Shown: positions 45,646 through 55,361, counted from the first letter of the stretch. The stretch is DNA of 64,000 nt from Thermomonas sp. S9 (GCF_024704365.1 NZ_JAJDFY010000001.1:620001-684000); one strand, 5' to 3'. Notes: generated by a model from the sequence alone, not told the origin. Made by a program: numbers and translations.

Positions 45646-46755
45646 GTGCGCCGCCTGCACGTCATCCAGCTGCTGCCCGCGCTGGACGCCGGGGGCGTCG
45701 AGCGTTCCACCCTCGAGATCGCGCTGGCGCTGGTGCGCGCCGGCCATCGCGCCAGCGTGGTCTCCGCCGGCGGGCGCCTGCTGCCGCAATTGCAGGCCCT
45801 CGGCGCCGGGCACGTCCCGCTGGCCATCGGACGCAAGTCGCCGCTGGTGCTGCGCCACCTGCCGGCGCTGCGCCGCCTGTTCGCCACCGCCGACATCGTG
45901 CACGCGCGCTCGCGCCTGCCGGCCTGGCTGGCCCATCTGGCGCTGCGCGGCATGCCCGCCGCTCAGCGCCCGCATTTCGTCACCAGCGTGCACGGGCTGA
46001 ACTCGCCCTCGCGCTACAGCGCGATCCTGACCTGCGGCGAGCGGGTGGAATGCGTGTCCGAGACCGTGCGCGCGCACGTGCTGCGGCACTATCCGGCGAC
46101 CGACCCGGCGCGGCTGGTGGTGATCCCGCGCGGGGTCGATCCCGCCGCATTCCCGCGCAGGCCGCATCCCGATCCGCTGGCGCGTGCGCGCCTGGCGCAG
46201 GAGCATCCGGCGCTGGGCGGCGACGGCGCGCTGCTGCTGCTGCCCGGGCGCGGCACCCGCCTGAAGGGCCATGCCGATGCCATCGCGCTGCTGGCGCGGC
46301 TGCGCGCCGGTGGGCTGGACGCGCGGCTGTGGCTGGCCGGCGCGCGGCAGCCGGGGCGGGAGCGCTATGTGCGGGAATTGCAGGCGCAGGCGCAGGCCGC
46401 CGGGGTGGCGTCGGCGCTGGCCATCACCGCGCCCACCGCGGCCATCGCCGAAGCCTATGCCGCCTGCGATCTGGTGCTGCAGCTGTCGCGCCAGCCGGAG
46501 GCCTTCGGGCGCACCGTGCTGGAAGCCTGGGCGGTGGGGCGGCCGGTGCTGGGCTGGGCGCACGGCGGCGTGGGTGAGTCGCTGCGGCGCTGGCTGCCGG
46601 AGGGGGCGATCGCGCCGTTCGATCTGGACGCGCTGGTGGCGCGCGCCCGCGCCTGGTGCCTGCACCCGCCGCCGCTGCCGGCTACGATGCCGCCTTCGCT
46701 GCAGGCGATGCAGGAGGCGGGTTTGGCGCTTTACCACGCGGTGCTGGGGGCATGA
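45646..46755 (+). CDS. GT4-family glycosyltransferase
   Basis: A 369-residue GT-B fold enzyme. LHVIQLLPALDAGGVERSTLEIA is the N-terminal acceptor domain, with the Gly-Gly-Val-Glu-Arg turn. VIPRGVDPAAF and LLLPGRGTRLKGHADAI begin the nucleotide-sugar domain. RQPEAFGRTVLEAWAVGRPVLGW is the GT4 E-x7-E-type donor site. It probably adds a sugar to lipopolysaccharide or another envelope glycan in the cytoplasm, because an O-antigen-ligase-like gene starts inside its stop (ATGA) and LPS genes follow. Start is a GTG; the sugar is unknown. Confidence 0.9.
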   Translation: MRRLHVIQLLPALDAGGVERSTLEIALALVRAGHRASVVSAGGRLLPQLQALGAGHVPLAIGRKSPLVLRHLPALRRLFATADIVHARSRLPAWLAHLALRGMPAAQRPHFVTSVHGLNSPSRYSAILTCGERVECVSETVRAHVLRHYPATDPARLVVIPRGVDPAAFPRRPHPDPLARARLAQEHPALGGDGALLLLPGRGTRLKGHADAIALLARLRAGGLDARLWLAGARQPGRERYVRELQAQAQAAGVASALAITAPTAAIAEAYAACDLVLQLSRQPEAFGRTVLEAWAVGRPVLGWAHGGVGESLRRWLPEGAIAPFDLDALVARARAWCLHPPPLPATMPPSLQAMQEAGLALYHAVLGA

Positions 46756-48070
46756 ACGAAGTGCGGATCGAGCCGGCGCGCGCGCTGCGCTGGGCGCCGG
46801 GCTGGGTGCTGCTGGTGGTGGCGCTGTGGCCGCTGCACGGCATCGCGACGGCGCTGCTGGCCGCGGGGGCGCTGGTGGGGCTGGCCGAACTGGCGCTGCG
46901 CCGCTTCCGCGGAGGCCTGGGCCTGATGTCGGGGCCGGCGTGGGCGCTGACCGGCGTGCTGTTCGCCGCGTACTGGCTGCCGGAGCTGCTGTCGCTGATC
47001 GGCGCGGCCGACTGGACGCATGGCCTGCGCAAGGTGCTGAGTGACATCCTGGTGCTGCCGCTGCTGTGGCTGGCCGCCGCCTCGGTGGCGGTGGCGCGCG
47101 GGCGGCAGATCGTATTTTCCGGGCTGGGCCTGATCGCGCTGGTGTGGACGGTGGATGCGCTGGTCGCGGCCGGCACCGGCACCAGCCCACTGTTCTGGCT
47201 GCTCGACCGCGGCCGCCTGGCGCTGCTGGGGCAGCCGCTGTGCCTGCCGCAGGAGGTGGACGCGCCGGGACGCCTGGCCGGGGTGTTCGGGCCGTGCAAT
47301 CCCAAGCTCGGGATCGTGCTGGCCAGCCTGTCGCCGTTCGCGCTGGAGACGGCAGGGCGTCGGGCTGGCGGGATCGGCTGGTGGCTGGCGGCGCTGGCGA
47401 TCGGCGTGGTGGTGCTGCTGGCCGGCGCGCGCGCGGCCTGGCGACATATGCGCTGGTGCTGCTGTGGTCGGGCTGGCGCGCGCTGGGCCGGCGCGGGCTG
47501 CTGGCGCTGCTGGCGGTGATGCTGCTGGGAATGGGCGCGCTGGCGGCGTGGTCGCCCTTGGTGCAGGAACGGGTGCAGCGCAGCGCGCAGGCGCTGGACG
47601 GCGGCATGGCCGCGCTGGATGCGGCGCTGTCCGGACGGCTGCGGATCTGGTCGGGGGCGCTGTGCATGCTGCGCGAACACCCGCTCAACGGGGTCGGCGT
47701 GCGCGGCTTCCGCGCGGCGTTCCCTGCCTGCGATCCGCATCCGGAACGGGTGCCGGCGTGGGGCGCGGGGCCGCCGCTGCACGCGCACCAGCTGGTGCTG
47801 GAAGTGGCCAGCGAGACCGGCCTGGTCGGCCTGCTGCTGTGGCTGGCGGGCGCCGCGTTGGCGTGGCGGGCCTGGCGCTACGCCGATCGCGCGGCGCGCG
47901 CACGCGCGCATCCGGCGATGCTGGCGCTGGCGGTCAGCGTGTTCCCCCTCAACACCCACCTGGCGGCGTATTCGACGTTCTGGGGCGGCGTGCTGCTGCT
48001 GCTGGCCGGGCTGTACGTCGGCAGTCTGTGGGGCCCGGTGGAGCCGGAGGCCAGTGCGCCTCAACGATAG
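46752..48070 (+). CDS. O-antigen ligase-like (WaaL/Wzy) membrane protein (frameshifted)
   Basis: A polytopic inner-membrane protein of about 438 residues with 10-12 hydrophobic segments. The diagnostic feature is the late periplasmic loop, GVGVRGFRAAFPACDP… with the HAHQLVLEVASETGLVGLLLWLAGAAL pattern, in which WaaL/Wzy proteins place conserved Arg and His residues. The frame breaks at about 47440, where GG is expected to be GGG (AAW-ATYALVLLWSGWRALG). It would join or polymerise undecaprenol-linked glycans onto lipid A-core. Its start overlaps the glycosyltransferase stop. The 3' end overlaps the convergent LpxL-like gene by ten bases. Confidence 0.85.
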
Positions 48071-48969
48071 CGCGAGGCGCCGTCCGGCTGGCGCTTGAAG
48101 CGGCGGTGCGGCCACAGGTACTGGCTGGGCGCCTGCCGCACCATGGCCTCGATCGCCGCGTTCACCGCCGCGCTGTCGGCCACCGCATCGTCGGTCGGGA
48201 ACGGCGCCAGCGGCTCGCCCACCCGCAGCAGGTAGCGGTCGCCCTCGCGGCGGTGGAAGAACGGCACCACCGCGCAGCCGGTCATCCGCGCGAACTGGTG
48301 GGTGGCGGTGATGGTGGCCGCCGGGATGCCGAAGAACGGCGCGAACACGGTGTCCTTGCCGCGCATGTCCTGGTCGGGCGCGTACCACAGGATGCCGCCG
48401 CGCTTGAGATGGCGCAGCGCGCCGCGGGTGTCGCGGTTGGCGAACATCGCGCTGGCATAGCGCAGCCGCCCGCGCAGCACCGCCCATTCCATCACCGCGC
48501 CGCGATGCCTGCGGTACATCCCCGCCAGCGGCACGTGGTCGCACAGCAGCCGCCCGCACAGCTCCAGAGTCATGAAATGCCCCGACACCAGCAGGACGCC
48601 GCGGCCCTCCGCCTGCAGCCGCCGCAGGATCTCCAGCCCTTCGATGCGGGCGCCGGCGCGCATCGGCGTGACGTCGCCCCACCAGGCGCGCGCGAACTCG
48701 AACAGGCCGATGCCGACATCGCGGAAATGCGCGCGCAGCAGGGCCTCGCGCGCGGCGGCGTCGAGCTCCGGCAGGCACAGCGCGAGGTTGGTGCGCGCCG
48801 CCTCGCGCCGGGAGCGCGCCAGATGCCGCACCAGCCCGCCGATGGCCGCGCCCAGCCGGCGCTGCAGCCACCACGGCAGGCGCGCGGCGGCCACCATCAG
48901 CCCCACGCCCAGCCACTGCGGCCACAGGCGCGGCGAGAACGGCGGGCGGGGCGGCGGGTGATCGGCCAT
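48061..48969 (-). CDS. LpxL/HtrB-like lipid A late acyltransferase
   Basis: A 302-residue member of the lauroyl/myristoyl acyltransferase family that adds secondary acyl chains to Kdo-lipid A at the inner membrane. One hydrophobic segment lies at about residues 20-40. The catalytic H-x4-E is in SGHFMTLELCGRLL. MYRRHRGAVMEWAV, LWYAPDQDMRGKDTVFAPFFG and the tail APSQYLWPHRRFKRQPDG are typical. Uninterrupted. It is divergent from waaA by 43 bases, consistent with coordinated lipid A assembly, since this enzyme usually needs the Kdo added by WaaA. Confidence 0.93.
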   Translation of the reverse strand: MADHPPPRPPFSPRLWPQWLGVGLMVAAARLPWWLQRRLGAAIGGLVRHLARSRREAARTNLALCLPELDAAAREALLRAHFRDVGIGLFEFARAWWGDVTPMRAGARIEGLEILRRLQAEGRGVLLVSGHFMTLELCGRLLCDHVPLAGMYRRHRGAVMEWAVLRGRLRYASAMFANRDTRGALRHLKRGGILWYAPDQDMRGKDTVFAPFFGIPAATITATHQFARMTGCAVVPFFHRREGDRYLLRVGEPLAPFPTDDAVADSAAVNAAIEAMVRQAPSQYLWPHRRFKRQPDGASRYR

Positions 48970-49012
48970 GCGAGGATTCTACCGGGCGCGCCGGCTTCGC
49001 TATCCTGTGCGG

Positions 49013-50302
49013 ATGCGGGCCGAATTCACCGAACGCGTGCTGCGCGGCCTGTACTCGGCCGTGCTCTATCTGCTGCTGCCGATCACGCTGTATCACCTGA
49101 TCTGGCGCGGCTTCCGCCAGCGCGCCTATTTCCAGCGCTGGGACGAGCGCTACGCCAGCTATGCCGTGCCCGGACAGCCGGCGCCGGTGTGGGTGCATGC
49201 GGTGTCGGTGGGCGAGGTGAACGCGGCGGCGCCGCTGGTGGACCGCCTGCGCGCGGCGCATCCGGACCTGCGCCTGGTGGTCACCACCATCACCCCCACC
49301 GGCTCCGAGCGCGTGCGCGCGCTGTGGGGCGATGCGGTCGCGCATGTCTATCTGCCGTATGACCTGCCGGGCGCGGTGGAGCGCTTCCTGCGCCATTTCC
49401 GCCCGGCGCTGGCGCTGATCGTGGAGACCGAGCTGTGGCCGAACCTGCTGTTCGGTTGCCGCGCGCACGGCATTCCCACCTGCATCCTCAACGCGCGCCT
49501 GTCGGCGCGCTCGCTGCGCGGCTACCGCCTGCTGGCGCCGCTGATCCGGCGCGCGCTGGCCGGCGTGGACCTGGTCGCGGCGCAGTCGCCGGAGGATGCG
49601 CAGCGGTTCGTCGCGCTGGGCGCGGATCCGGCGCGAGTGCAGGCCACCGGCAACCTCAAGTTCGACCTGCCGCCGCCGCAGGTGGATGCGTTCGTGGCCG
49701 AATTCCGCGCTGCGCTGGGGCGGCCACGGCCGGTGTGGATCGCCGCCAGCACCCACGAGGACGAGGAAGCGCCGGTGCTGGAAGCGCACGCGCACCTGCG
49801 CCAGCGCTATCCGGACGCGCTGCTGCTGTGGGCGCCGCGGCATCCCGAGCGCTTTCGCGCGGCGGTCGAGGCCGCGCGCGCCGCAGGGTTCCAGACCGCC
49901 CGGCGCAGCGCGCAGGGCTGGCCCGGCGCGGACACCGGCGTATTCGTGATCGATACCCTGGGCGAGCTGCTGCGCTTCTACGCCTGCGCGCAGGTGGCGT
50001 TCGTCGGCGGCAGCCTGCAGGACATCGGCGGCCACAACCTGCTGGAGCCGGCGGCGACCGGCACCGCCATCCTCAGCGGCCCGCACCTGCACAATTTCGC
50101 CGACATCTCGCGCCGCCTGCGCGAGGCGCAGGCGATGCAACTGGTGGCCGATGCCCCAGCGCTGGCGCAGGCGCTGGTCCGGCTGTTCGGGCATCCGGAC
50201 GAATGCCGGGCGATGACGGAATCCGCCCGCCGCCTGCTGGAGGACGGTCGCGGCGCGCTGGCGCGCACCCTGGCCTTGATCGCGCCGCTGCTGCCGGAGT
50301 GA
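49013..50302 (+). CDS. waaA: 3-deoxy-D-manno-octulosonic acid (Kdo) transferase WaaA
   Basis: A 429-residue GT30 enzyme that attaches Kdo to lipid IVA. An N-terminal membrane-associated segment (about 10-30, LYSAVLYLLLPITLYHL) is followed by WVHAVSVGEVNAAAPLVDRL, TTITPTGSERV, LIVETELWPNLL and NARLSARSLRGYR. The C-terminal donor site is AFVGGSLQDIGGHNLLEPAATGTAILSGPH. All are intact. The ATG at 49013 is chosen over one at 48968 because the upstream residues do not match the family and overlap the divergent gene. A hairpin after the stop separates it from convergent tolC. Confidence 0.96.
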   Translation: MRAEFTERVLRGLYSAVLYLLLPITLYHLIWRGFRQRAYFQRWDERYASYAVPGQPAPVWVHAVSVGEVNAAAPLVDRLRAAHPDLRLVVTTITPTGSERVRALWGDAVAHVYLPYDLPGAVERFLRHFRPALALIVETELWPNLLFGCRAHGIPTCILNARLSARSLRGYRLLAPLIRRALAGVDLVAAQSPEDAQRFVALGADPARVQATGNLKFDLPPPQVDAFVAEFRAALGRPRPVWIAASTHEDEEAPVLEAHAHLRQRYPDALLLWAPRHPERFRAAVEAARAAGFQTARRSAQGWPGADTGVFVIDTLGELLRFYACAQVAFVGGSLQDIGGHNLLEPAATGTAILSGPHLHNFADISRRLREAQAMQLVADAPALAQALVRLFGHPDECRAMTESARRLLEDGRGALARTLALIAPLLPE

Positions 50303-50327
50303 GCGGCGATGCCCCCTGAAACGCGAA

Positions 50328-50346
50328 GAGCGGGCAGTGCCCGCTC
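50328..50346. terminator. Hairpin between the convergent waaA and tolC
   Basis: GAGCGGG and CCCGCTC pair around CAGTG. On the minus strand it is followed by TTCGCGTTT and could end tolC transcripts; on the plus strand there is no U-tract. Confidence 0.5.
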
Positions 50347-50388
50347 CTGCGTCGAATCGAGACCCCGGTGTCCCGGCGCGGATGCCGG

Positions 50389-51815
50389 TCAGCGCGTGGC
50401 GATGCTCTTGTCGATCGGCTTGTCCGCGGTCAGCAGGCGGTTGATGTCCTCGAGGTCGGTCACGTCCAGGGTGCCGGCGGCCTGTTCCAGCACGAGCCGC
50501 GCCTGCAGGAAGTTGTACTTGGCCTGGGCGTAGGCCTGCTGCGCGGAAAACAGGATGCGCTGGTTGTTCAGCACGTCCAGCACGGTGCGGGTGCCGACTT
50601 CCAGCCCGACCTGGGACGCATCGTAGGCGCTCTGCGCCGAGACCAGCGCGAGCCGGCGCGCTTCGATCTCGCTGATGCCGGCGAGCAGCCCCCGGTAGGC
50701 ATTGCGGGTATTGCGCATGAGCGCACGCCGCTGTTGTTCCAGCTGATCCTGGACGAGGTCGCGTTGAGCCAGCGCTTGGCGAACCCGCGACTGGGTCGCG
50801 CCCCGGAGAAGATCGGCACGGTCAGGGTAATGCCGACCGACGGCCCCTTGCTTTCGTTGCTGATGGGGAAGGTGCTGGAAAACGGCGGATTGCTGCTGCT
50901 GAAAGTGGAGTCGCCCCAGCTTGCGTTTTTGTTATAGCCCCCGCTCAGCGTGAGCGTGGGCAGATGCGCGGCGCGCGCGGTGGCCACGTCGGCCTCGGCT
51001 GATTTCAACTGCATTTCCAGGGCTTTGAGCGAGGCGTTGTTGGCGATGGCCTGCGCGACCCAGGCATCGGCATCCTGCTTGGACGGCAGGCTCGGCTTGA
51101 AGTCCTCAGGCAGCGCCTTGAGGCTGGCCACTGGAGTCCCGGTGATCTCCATCAGCGCCTGATAGGCATCCATCACCGCATTGCGCGACAGGATGGTGTT
51201 GGCGCGCGCGCCGTCATACTGCGCCTGCGCCTCGTACACGTCCGTCACCGGCGCCAGTCCGACTTCCAGGCGCTTGCTGGCGAAGTCGTACTGTTTCTTG
51301 AACGCGGCTTCGGACGCTTCGGAGGCGCTCAGGGTTTCCAGCGCCACCAGCACATTGAAGTAGGCCTGCGCCGTGCGAACGATCAAGGACTGCCCGGCGG
51401 CATCGTACTGATAATCGGCAGCCTGACTGAGGGCGTTCTGGCTGCGTACACGGCTGAGCTTGCCGAAATCCAGCAGGGTCTGATCCACACCGATTCCGTA
51501 GCGGCGGCTGTTGGTGGTGGTGGAGCTGTTGCCACTGAAGCGGATCGGCTGGCCGCTGTTGGGGTCGAACTGGGTCTGGGTCGAGGGCCCGTCGCTGCGG
51601 GTGCGCTGGTAGCTGCCACTGCCGTTGATCTGCGGCAGCAGCGCGGCGCGCGCCTGCACCGCGCCCTCGCGGCCGATCAAGCGGCTGGATTCGGCGGCGG
51701 CATACTGCGGGTCGTTGCTGCGTGCGTTCTGGTAGCTCTGCAGCAGGTCATCCGCCTGCGCTGCGGCGGGCAGCAGGATGGCAGCAAGGGCAAGGGCGAG
51801 CGAGCGACGCGGCAT
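50389..51815 (-). CDS. tolC: TolC-family outer-membrane efflux channel (frameshifted)
   Basis: About 475 residues with a signal peptide (MPRRSLALALAAILLPAAAQA). The two outer-membrane-factor repeats are recognisable: the first from DDLLQSYQNARSNDPQYAAAES, with AYFNVLVALETLSASEASEAAF, and the second from ANNASLKALEMQLKSAEADVATARAAHLPTL, with GPSVGITLTVPIFSGG. After that the frame is lost at about 50797 (four G where five are expected). It resumes as QSRVRQALAQRDLVQDQLEQQRR to a TGA at 50389. The trimer would form the exit duct of tripartite pumps and type I secretion. It is transcribed 18 bases after pcm. Confidence 0.95.
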
Positions 51816-51833
51816 GGGGGGGTCCTTAAGGGG

Positions 51834-52487
51834 TCACAAGGTGAAGACGGGGGCGGGCTCGGCGCCCGCGAGATAGGTCAGGTCGGTTTCGAACAACGAG
51901 TCGACTTCCAGGCCGTTGACGCCGCGGCGCACCAGCGCCGCCTCCATCGCCGGCGAACGGCCGTGCACCACGAACATGCGGCCGCCGGCGGCTGGCCACT
52001 CGCCGAAGCGTGCGGGCAGGCTGGCGACCGCGCCAGTGACACAAATCACGTCGAAGGTCCGGCCGGGCGTCCACTGGAACGCGTCGGTGGCGAGCACGCT
52101 GACATTGCCGATGCCCTGCGCGGCCAGGCGCGCGCGCGCGGCCTCGGCGAGGTCGGCGTGGCGTTCGATGCTCACCACTTCGCGCCCCAGGCGGGCCAGG
52201 CAGGCGGCCATGTAGCCGCTGCCGGTGCCGATCTCCAGCACGCTTTCGTGGGCCTGCACGCCCAGCGCCTGCAGCGCACGGCCTTCCAGCACCGGCTTGA
52301 GCATGTGCTCGCCGTGGCCGATCGGCAGTTCGGTGTCGGCATAGGCCAGCGCGCGCAGCGCCTCGGCCACGTACGCCTCGCGCGGAACCTGCGCCAGGGT
52401 GTCCAGCACGCGCACGTCCAGCACGTCCCAGGGACGCACCTGCTGCTCCACCATGGTTTCACGGGCGCGGGCGAAATCGATGCTCAT
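51834..52487 (-). CDS. pcm: Protein-L-isoaspartate O-methyltransferase-like protein
   Basis: A 217-residue SAM-dependent methyltransferase of the PCMT family, which repairs isoaspartyl residues. Motif I is VLEIGTGSGYMAACLARLG. The upstream block MVEQQVRPWDVLDVRVL, with PREAYVAEALRALAYADTELPIGHGEHMLKPVL, is conserved in the family. The ATG at 52487 is favoured because relatives begin at MSIDFARARETMV; an upstream ATG would add 15 unconserved residues. This paralogue next to tolC is common in xanthomonads and may not be the main repair enzyme; the usual surE neighbour is absent. Confidence 0.88.
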   Translation of the reverse strand: MSIDFARARETMVEQQVRPWDVLDVRVLDTLAQVPREAYVAEALRALAYADTELPIGHGEHMLKPVLEGRALQALGVQAHESVLEIGTGSGYMAACLARLGREVVSIERHADLAEAARARLAAQGIGNVSVLATDAFQWTPGRTFDVICVTGAVASLPARFGEWPAAGGRMFVVHGRSPAMEAALVRRGVNGLEVDSLFETDLTYLAGAEPAPVFTL

Positions 52488-52619
52488 GAGTCGGAAATCC
52501 GTTGCAGGGGACTGCGTATTGTAGTGCCGCACTCTCCGGGCTGGCGGGCAGTCTGGGCGTACTGATACACCAGCACGCAGTGCCGGAAGTCATCGCCGCC
52601 GGCGCGGCGCGGGTGGCGT

Positions 52620-53300
52620 TCAGCGGCGTTTGTCATGGCTGCGGACCGCGTAGGCGCGCAGGAACAGATCCACCACGCTGCTCACGTGCGCCTGCGCCGC
52701 CTGCAGGCAGTCGTCGCTCTGGCAGCCCAGCACCGCCTGCGCGTGCGGGTCGCCCTTGAGCAGGGCGAAAAAGTGGCCGGCGGCGCGGGCGGGGTCGTCG
52801 ATCTCCAGCTCGCCGCGCGCGATGCGGTCCTCCAGCAGGTTGCGGAAGGCGGCCTTGACCCGTTCCGGGCCGGCCGCCCAGAAGCTCGACGCCATGCCGC
52901 GCGCGGCCACCTGCGGCGAGCACAGGATGCGATGCCCGGCCACCGCTTCCGGGGCCATGATCATCGCGAAGAACGCCTGCCCGATCGCCAGCAGGCGTTC
53001 GCGCAGCGGCGCATCCGGCGCGGCCTCGAACAGCCGCTGCGGCAGGTTCTGCTCGCAATGCGCGCGCACGGCCTCGGCGAACAGGCTGTCCTTGTCGCCG
53101 AAATGGCTGTACACGGTGAGCTTGGATACCCCGGCCTCGGCGGCGACCTGGTCCATGCTGACGCGGTCGAAACCGTGCTGGACGAACATGCGCTTGGCCG
53201 CCTCCAGGATCGCCGCGCGCTTGGCGAGGTCCTTGGGACGGCCGGGGCTGGCGGCCTTGGGCGGCTGGGCGGGCGCGCGGGCGGGCTCGGAGGGGGTCAT
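52620..53300 (-). CDS. TetR/AcrR-family transcriptional regulator
   Basis: A 226-residue repressor. The N-terminal helix-turn-helix spans about residues 25-70: RAAILEAAKRMFVQHGFDRVSMDQVAAEAGVSKLTVYSHFGDKDSLF in overlapping pieces is an excellent TetR match. The remaining part is the ligand-binding domain (FFALLKGDPHAQAVLGCQSD contains the only conserved Cys). A 25-residue Pro/Ala-rich leader precedes the DNA-binding domain. Members of this group often control efflux pumps. An inverted repeat at 53310-53327 just upstream suggests autorepression. It lies 55 bases after rpiA on the same strand. Confidence 0.92.
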   Translation of the reverse strand: MTPSEPARAPAQPPKAASPGRPKDLAKRAAILEAAKRMFVQHGFDRVSMDQVAAEAGVSKLTVYSHFGDKDSLFAEAVRAHCEQNLPQRLFEAAPDAPLRERLLAIGQAFFAMIMAPEAVAGHRILCSPQVAARGMASSFWAAGPERVKAAFRNLLEDRIARGELEIDDPARAAGHFFALLKGDPHAQAVLGCQSDDCLQAAQAHVSSVVDLFLRAYAVRSHDKRR

Positions 53301-53309
53301 GCGCCTATA

Positions 53310-53327
53310 ATAAACCAGTCGGTTCAT
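53310..53327. promoter_or_regulatory. Candidate TetR operator
   Basis: ATAAACC (53310-53316), AGTC, GGTTCAT (53321-53327): an inverted repeat with six of seven positions matching, ten bases upstream of the tetR ATG. The stretch ATAATAAACC is notably AT-rich. Binding by the neighbouring regulator is inferred from position. Confidence 0.55.
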
Positions 53328-53354
53328 ATTTTGGTGAACGCCCGCCGGCACGGC

Positions 53355-54002
53355 TTACAGCACCCGCGGCGGCTGTCCGCCGACGATCACCACGTCGGCC
53401 GGGCGGCGCGCGAACAGGCCGACGCTGACCACCCCGGGGATCTGGTTGAGCTCGCGCTCCAGCGCCACCGGGTCGGTGATGGCCAGGTTGTGCACGTCCA
53501 GGATCCAGTTGCCGTTGTCGGTGATGACGCCGTCGCGCCAGACCGGCTGGCCGCCGGTCATGCGCAGGATTTCGCGCGCGACCAGGCTGCGCGCCATCGG
53601 GATCACCTCCACCGGCAGCGGGAAGCGGCCCAGCACCTCGACCTGCTTGCTGGGGTCGATGATGCAGACGAAGCGCGCGCTGGCCTCGGCGATGATCTTC
53701 TCGCGGGTGAGCGCGGCGCCGCCGCCCTTGATCAGGCGCTTGTGGGCGTCGCATTCGTCGGCGCCGTCCACGTACAGCGCCAGCGGGCCGGTCGCGTTGA
53801 GATCGAGCACCTCGATCCCGTGCGCTTTCAGGCGCGCGGTGCTCTGCTCGGAGCTGGACACCGCGCCAGCGATGCGGTCCTTCCAGGCCGCCAGCGCATC
53901 GATGAAATAGGCGACGGTGGAGCCGGTGCCGACTCCGACGATCATGCCGTCCTGGACGTAGTCGATGGCTTTTTCGGCGGCGAGTTTCTTGGCGTCGGAC
54001 AT
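53355..54002 (-). CDS. rpiA: Ribose-5-phosphate isomerase A
   Basis: A 215-residue enzyme of the pentose phosphate pathway, interconverting ribose 5-phosphate and ribulose 5-phosphate. [16 protein letters not shown] is the phosphate-binding loop, and [18 protein letters not shown] is conserved. [28 protein letters not shown] contains the active-site Asp and Lys, and [19 protein letters not shown] and DNGNWILDV complete the fold. There is no frameshift. The EVE-domain gene precedes it on the same strand. Confidence 0.97.
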   Translation of the reverse strand: MSDAKKLAAEKAIDYVQDGMIVGVGTGSTVAYFIDALAAWKDRIAGAVSSSEQSTARLKAHGIEVLDLNATGPLALYVDGADECDAHKRLIKGGGAALTREKIIAEASARFVCIIDPSKQVEVLGRFPLPVEVIPMARSLVAREILRMTGGQPVWRDGVITDNGNWILDVHNLAITDPVALERELNQIPGVVSVGLFARRPADVVIVGGQPPRVL

Positions 54003-54057
54003 GGCGGTTTCCGTGGGCAGGATGCAGGGGTGAACCGGAGGATCGCGCGCATGGCGA

Positions 54058-54529
54058 TCATTCCAGCGACAGCAGAAGCTGCCATTGCGCGGCGGTGACC
54101 GGAAACACCGAAAGGCGGTTGCCGCGCGCGGTCAGGGGGAAAGCACTCGCCCAGCGCATCGGCGTGGCGTTTGATGTCCTCCAGCGGGATCAGCCGCCGC
54201 AGCTTGCGCGCGAACGCCACGTCCACCAGCTGCCAGCGCGGATTTTCGCGGCTGGAGTTGGGATCGAAGTAGTCGGACCGCGGATCGAACTGGGTGGGGT
54301 CGGGATAGGCGCGGCTGGCGACCGTGGCCAGCCCGGCGATGCCCGGCACCTTGCAGTTGGAGTGGTAGATCATCACCCCGTCGCCCACCTGCATCCCGTC
54401 GCGCATGTAGTTGCGCGCCTGGTAGTTGCGCACGCCGTTCCAGGGCTCGGTGCCGACCCGCGCCAGGTCATCGATCGAGAACGTTTCCGGCTCGGTCTTC
54501 ATCATCCAGTAGCGCTTGCGTGGGCTCAT
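54058..54529 (-). CDS. EVE-domain protein (one extra base)
   Basis: A protein of about 156 residues with the EVE (PUA-like) fold. [45 protein letters not shown] and [21 protein letters not shown] are strong matches. The frame breaks in a G5 run at 54135-54139 (four expected). The corrected tail reads [25 protein letters not shown], stop at 54058. EVE domains recognise modified bases in nucleic acids; this solo bacterial form has no known target. The ATG overlaps the fau stop (ATGA). Confidence 0.9.
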
Positions 54530-55135
54530 GCGGGGATTCCTTGTCCGGCGTCCGTGGCGAGGAAGGTGGCATGTTCGCAGCAGACCGCGTCCAGGCGCAC
54601 GTCCCAGGCCGCCTGCGGCAGCGCCTCCACCTGCTGCGCGGCGAACGCGGCGCCCACCAGCTCACGGCGGCGGCGCGGTGTGCTGGCGGAAGGCCAGGCT
54701 GCGGTCGTACCAGCCGCCGCCCATGCCCAGCCGGTGGCAGGCCGGATCGAAGCCGACCAGCGGCAGCACCAGCAGGGCCATGTCGTCGGCGCGCAACGCA
54801 CCGTCGGCGGAAACGTCGGGCTCGGGGATGCCGAAGCGGTTGCTGACCAGCGGGTCGCCCGCGCGCCACGGCGCGAAGCGCAGGCGGCCGTCGGCGTGCA
54901 GCAGCGGCAGGCAGTACACCAGCCCCGGCGGCAACCGCAGCTGGAAGCTGTGCAGGGCGATCTCGCCATCCATCGCCCAGTAGCCGCCCACGTAGCCGCT
55001 TGCGGGCAGGAACGGCAGCGCCAGCAGGCGCTGCGCCAGCGCCTCGGCGGCGGCGATGCGGATGGCGGCGGGCAGGGCGCGGCGGCGTTCGCGCAGGGAC
55101 TGGCGCAGCGCGGTGCGGTCTGGAGGCGGACTCAC
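54526..55135 (-). CDS. fau: 5-formyltetrahydrofolate cyclo-ligase (frameshifted)
   Basis: About 203 residues. It converts 5-formyl-THF to methenyl-THF using ATP. RTALRQSLRERRRALPAA begins the protein, and VGGYWAMDGEIALHSF and LLVLPLVGFDPACHRLGMGGGWYDRSLAF are family hallmarks, the latter with the nucleotide-binding Gly-rich loop. The frame is lost at about 54660-54672, within a GCCGCC repeat, and resumes as RRELVGAAFAAQQVEALPQAAWDV to the stop at 54526. The gene lies immediately downstream of the 6S RNA gene, the arrangement (ssrS-fau) found throughout gamma-proteobacteria, which independently supports the identification. Confidence 0.93.
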
Positions 55136-55162
55136 GCGGGGCGGGCCGGGCTGCGGGGAAGG

Positions 55163-55349
55163 AGGGAATGTCTCCGCCGTGGCGATGCGTGCGGAACGAC
55201 CTTGAACCCGGGGTTCAAGTGGGAACGCTGGGCGGCCATCGGGCTTTCCGCTCGCGGCGGACCTGCACTCCCGGCTGCCGGTGCGCCCCCATGGTCGTCA
55301 TTAAGGGACAAGGCGAATGTTGCGCACGCTGTCGCACACAGCAGAGAAC
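55163..55349 (-). ncRNA. ssrS: 6S RNA
   Basis: Read on the minus strand, the gap between zapA and fau carries the 6S hallmarks. Near the 3' side is ACTTGAACC-CCGGGTTCAAGG, the short hairpin seen as CCTTGAACCAAGGGTTCAAGG in Escherichia coli. The 5' TTCTCTGC pairs with GCGGAGA close to the 3' end, closing a long stem, and the 3' end reads ATTCCCTCC. The inferred length of about 187 nt matches the usual 184. A TATACT -10 box lies at 55356-55361. 6S RNA mimics an open promoter and holds sigma-70 RNA polymerase in stationary phase. Ends are approximate. Confidence 0.88.
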
Positions 55350-55355
55350 GCCGAC

Positions 55356-55361
55356 AGTATA
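55356..55361 (-). promoter_or_regulatory. -10 element of the 6S RNA gene
   Basis: TATACT on the minus strand, about seven bases before the inferred 6S start. A matching -35 is weak (TTCCGG at 16 bases), as is common for this gene. Confidence 0.5.

Noticed and set aside
46682..50194. A 1170-codon open frame on the minus strand
   Set aside because: It runs antisense to four well-supported genes (glycosyltransferase, O-antigen ligase, waaA and others), is low-complexity Arg/Ala/Gln-rich, and matches no family. In GC-rich DNA the antisense frame often stays open.
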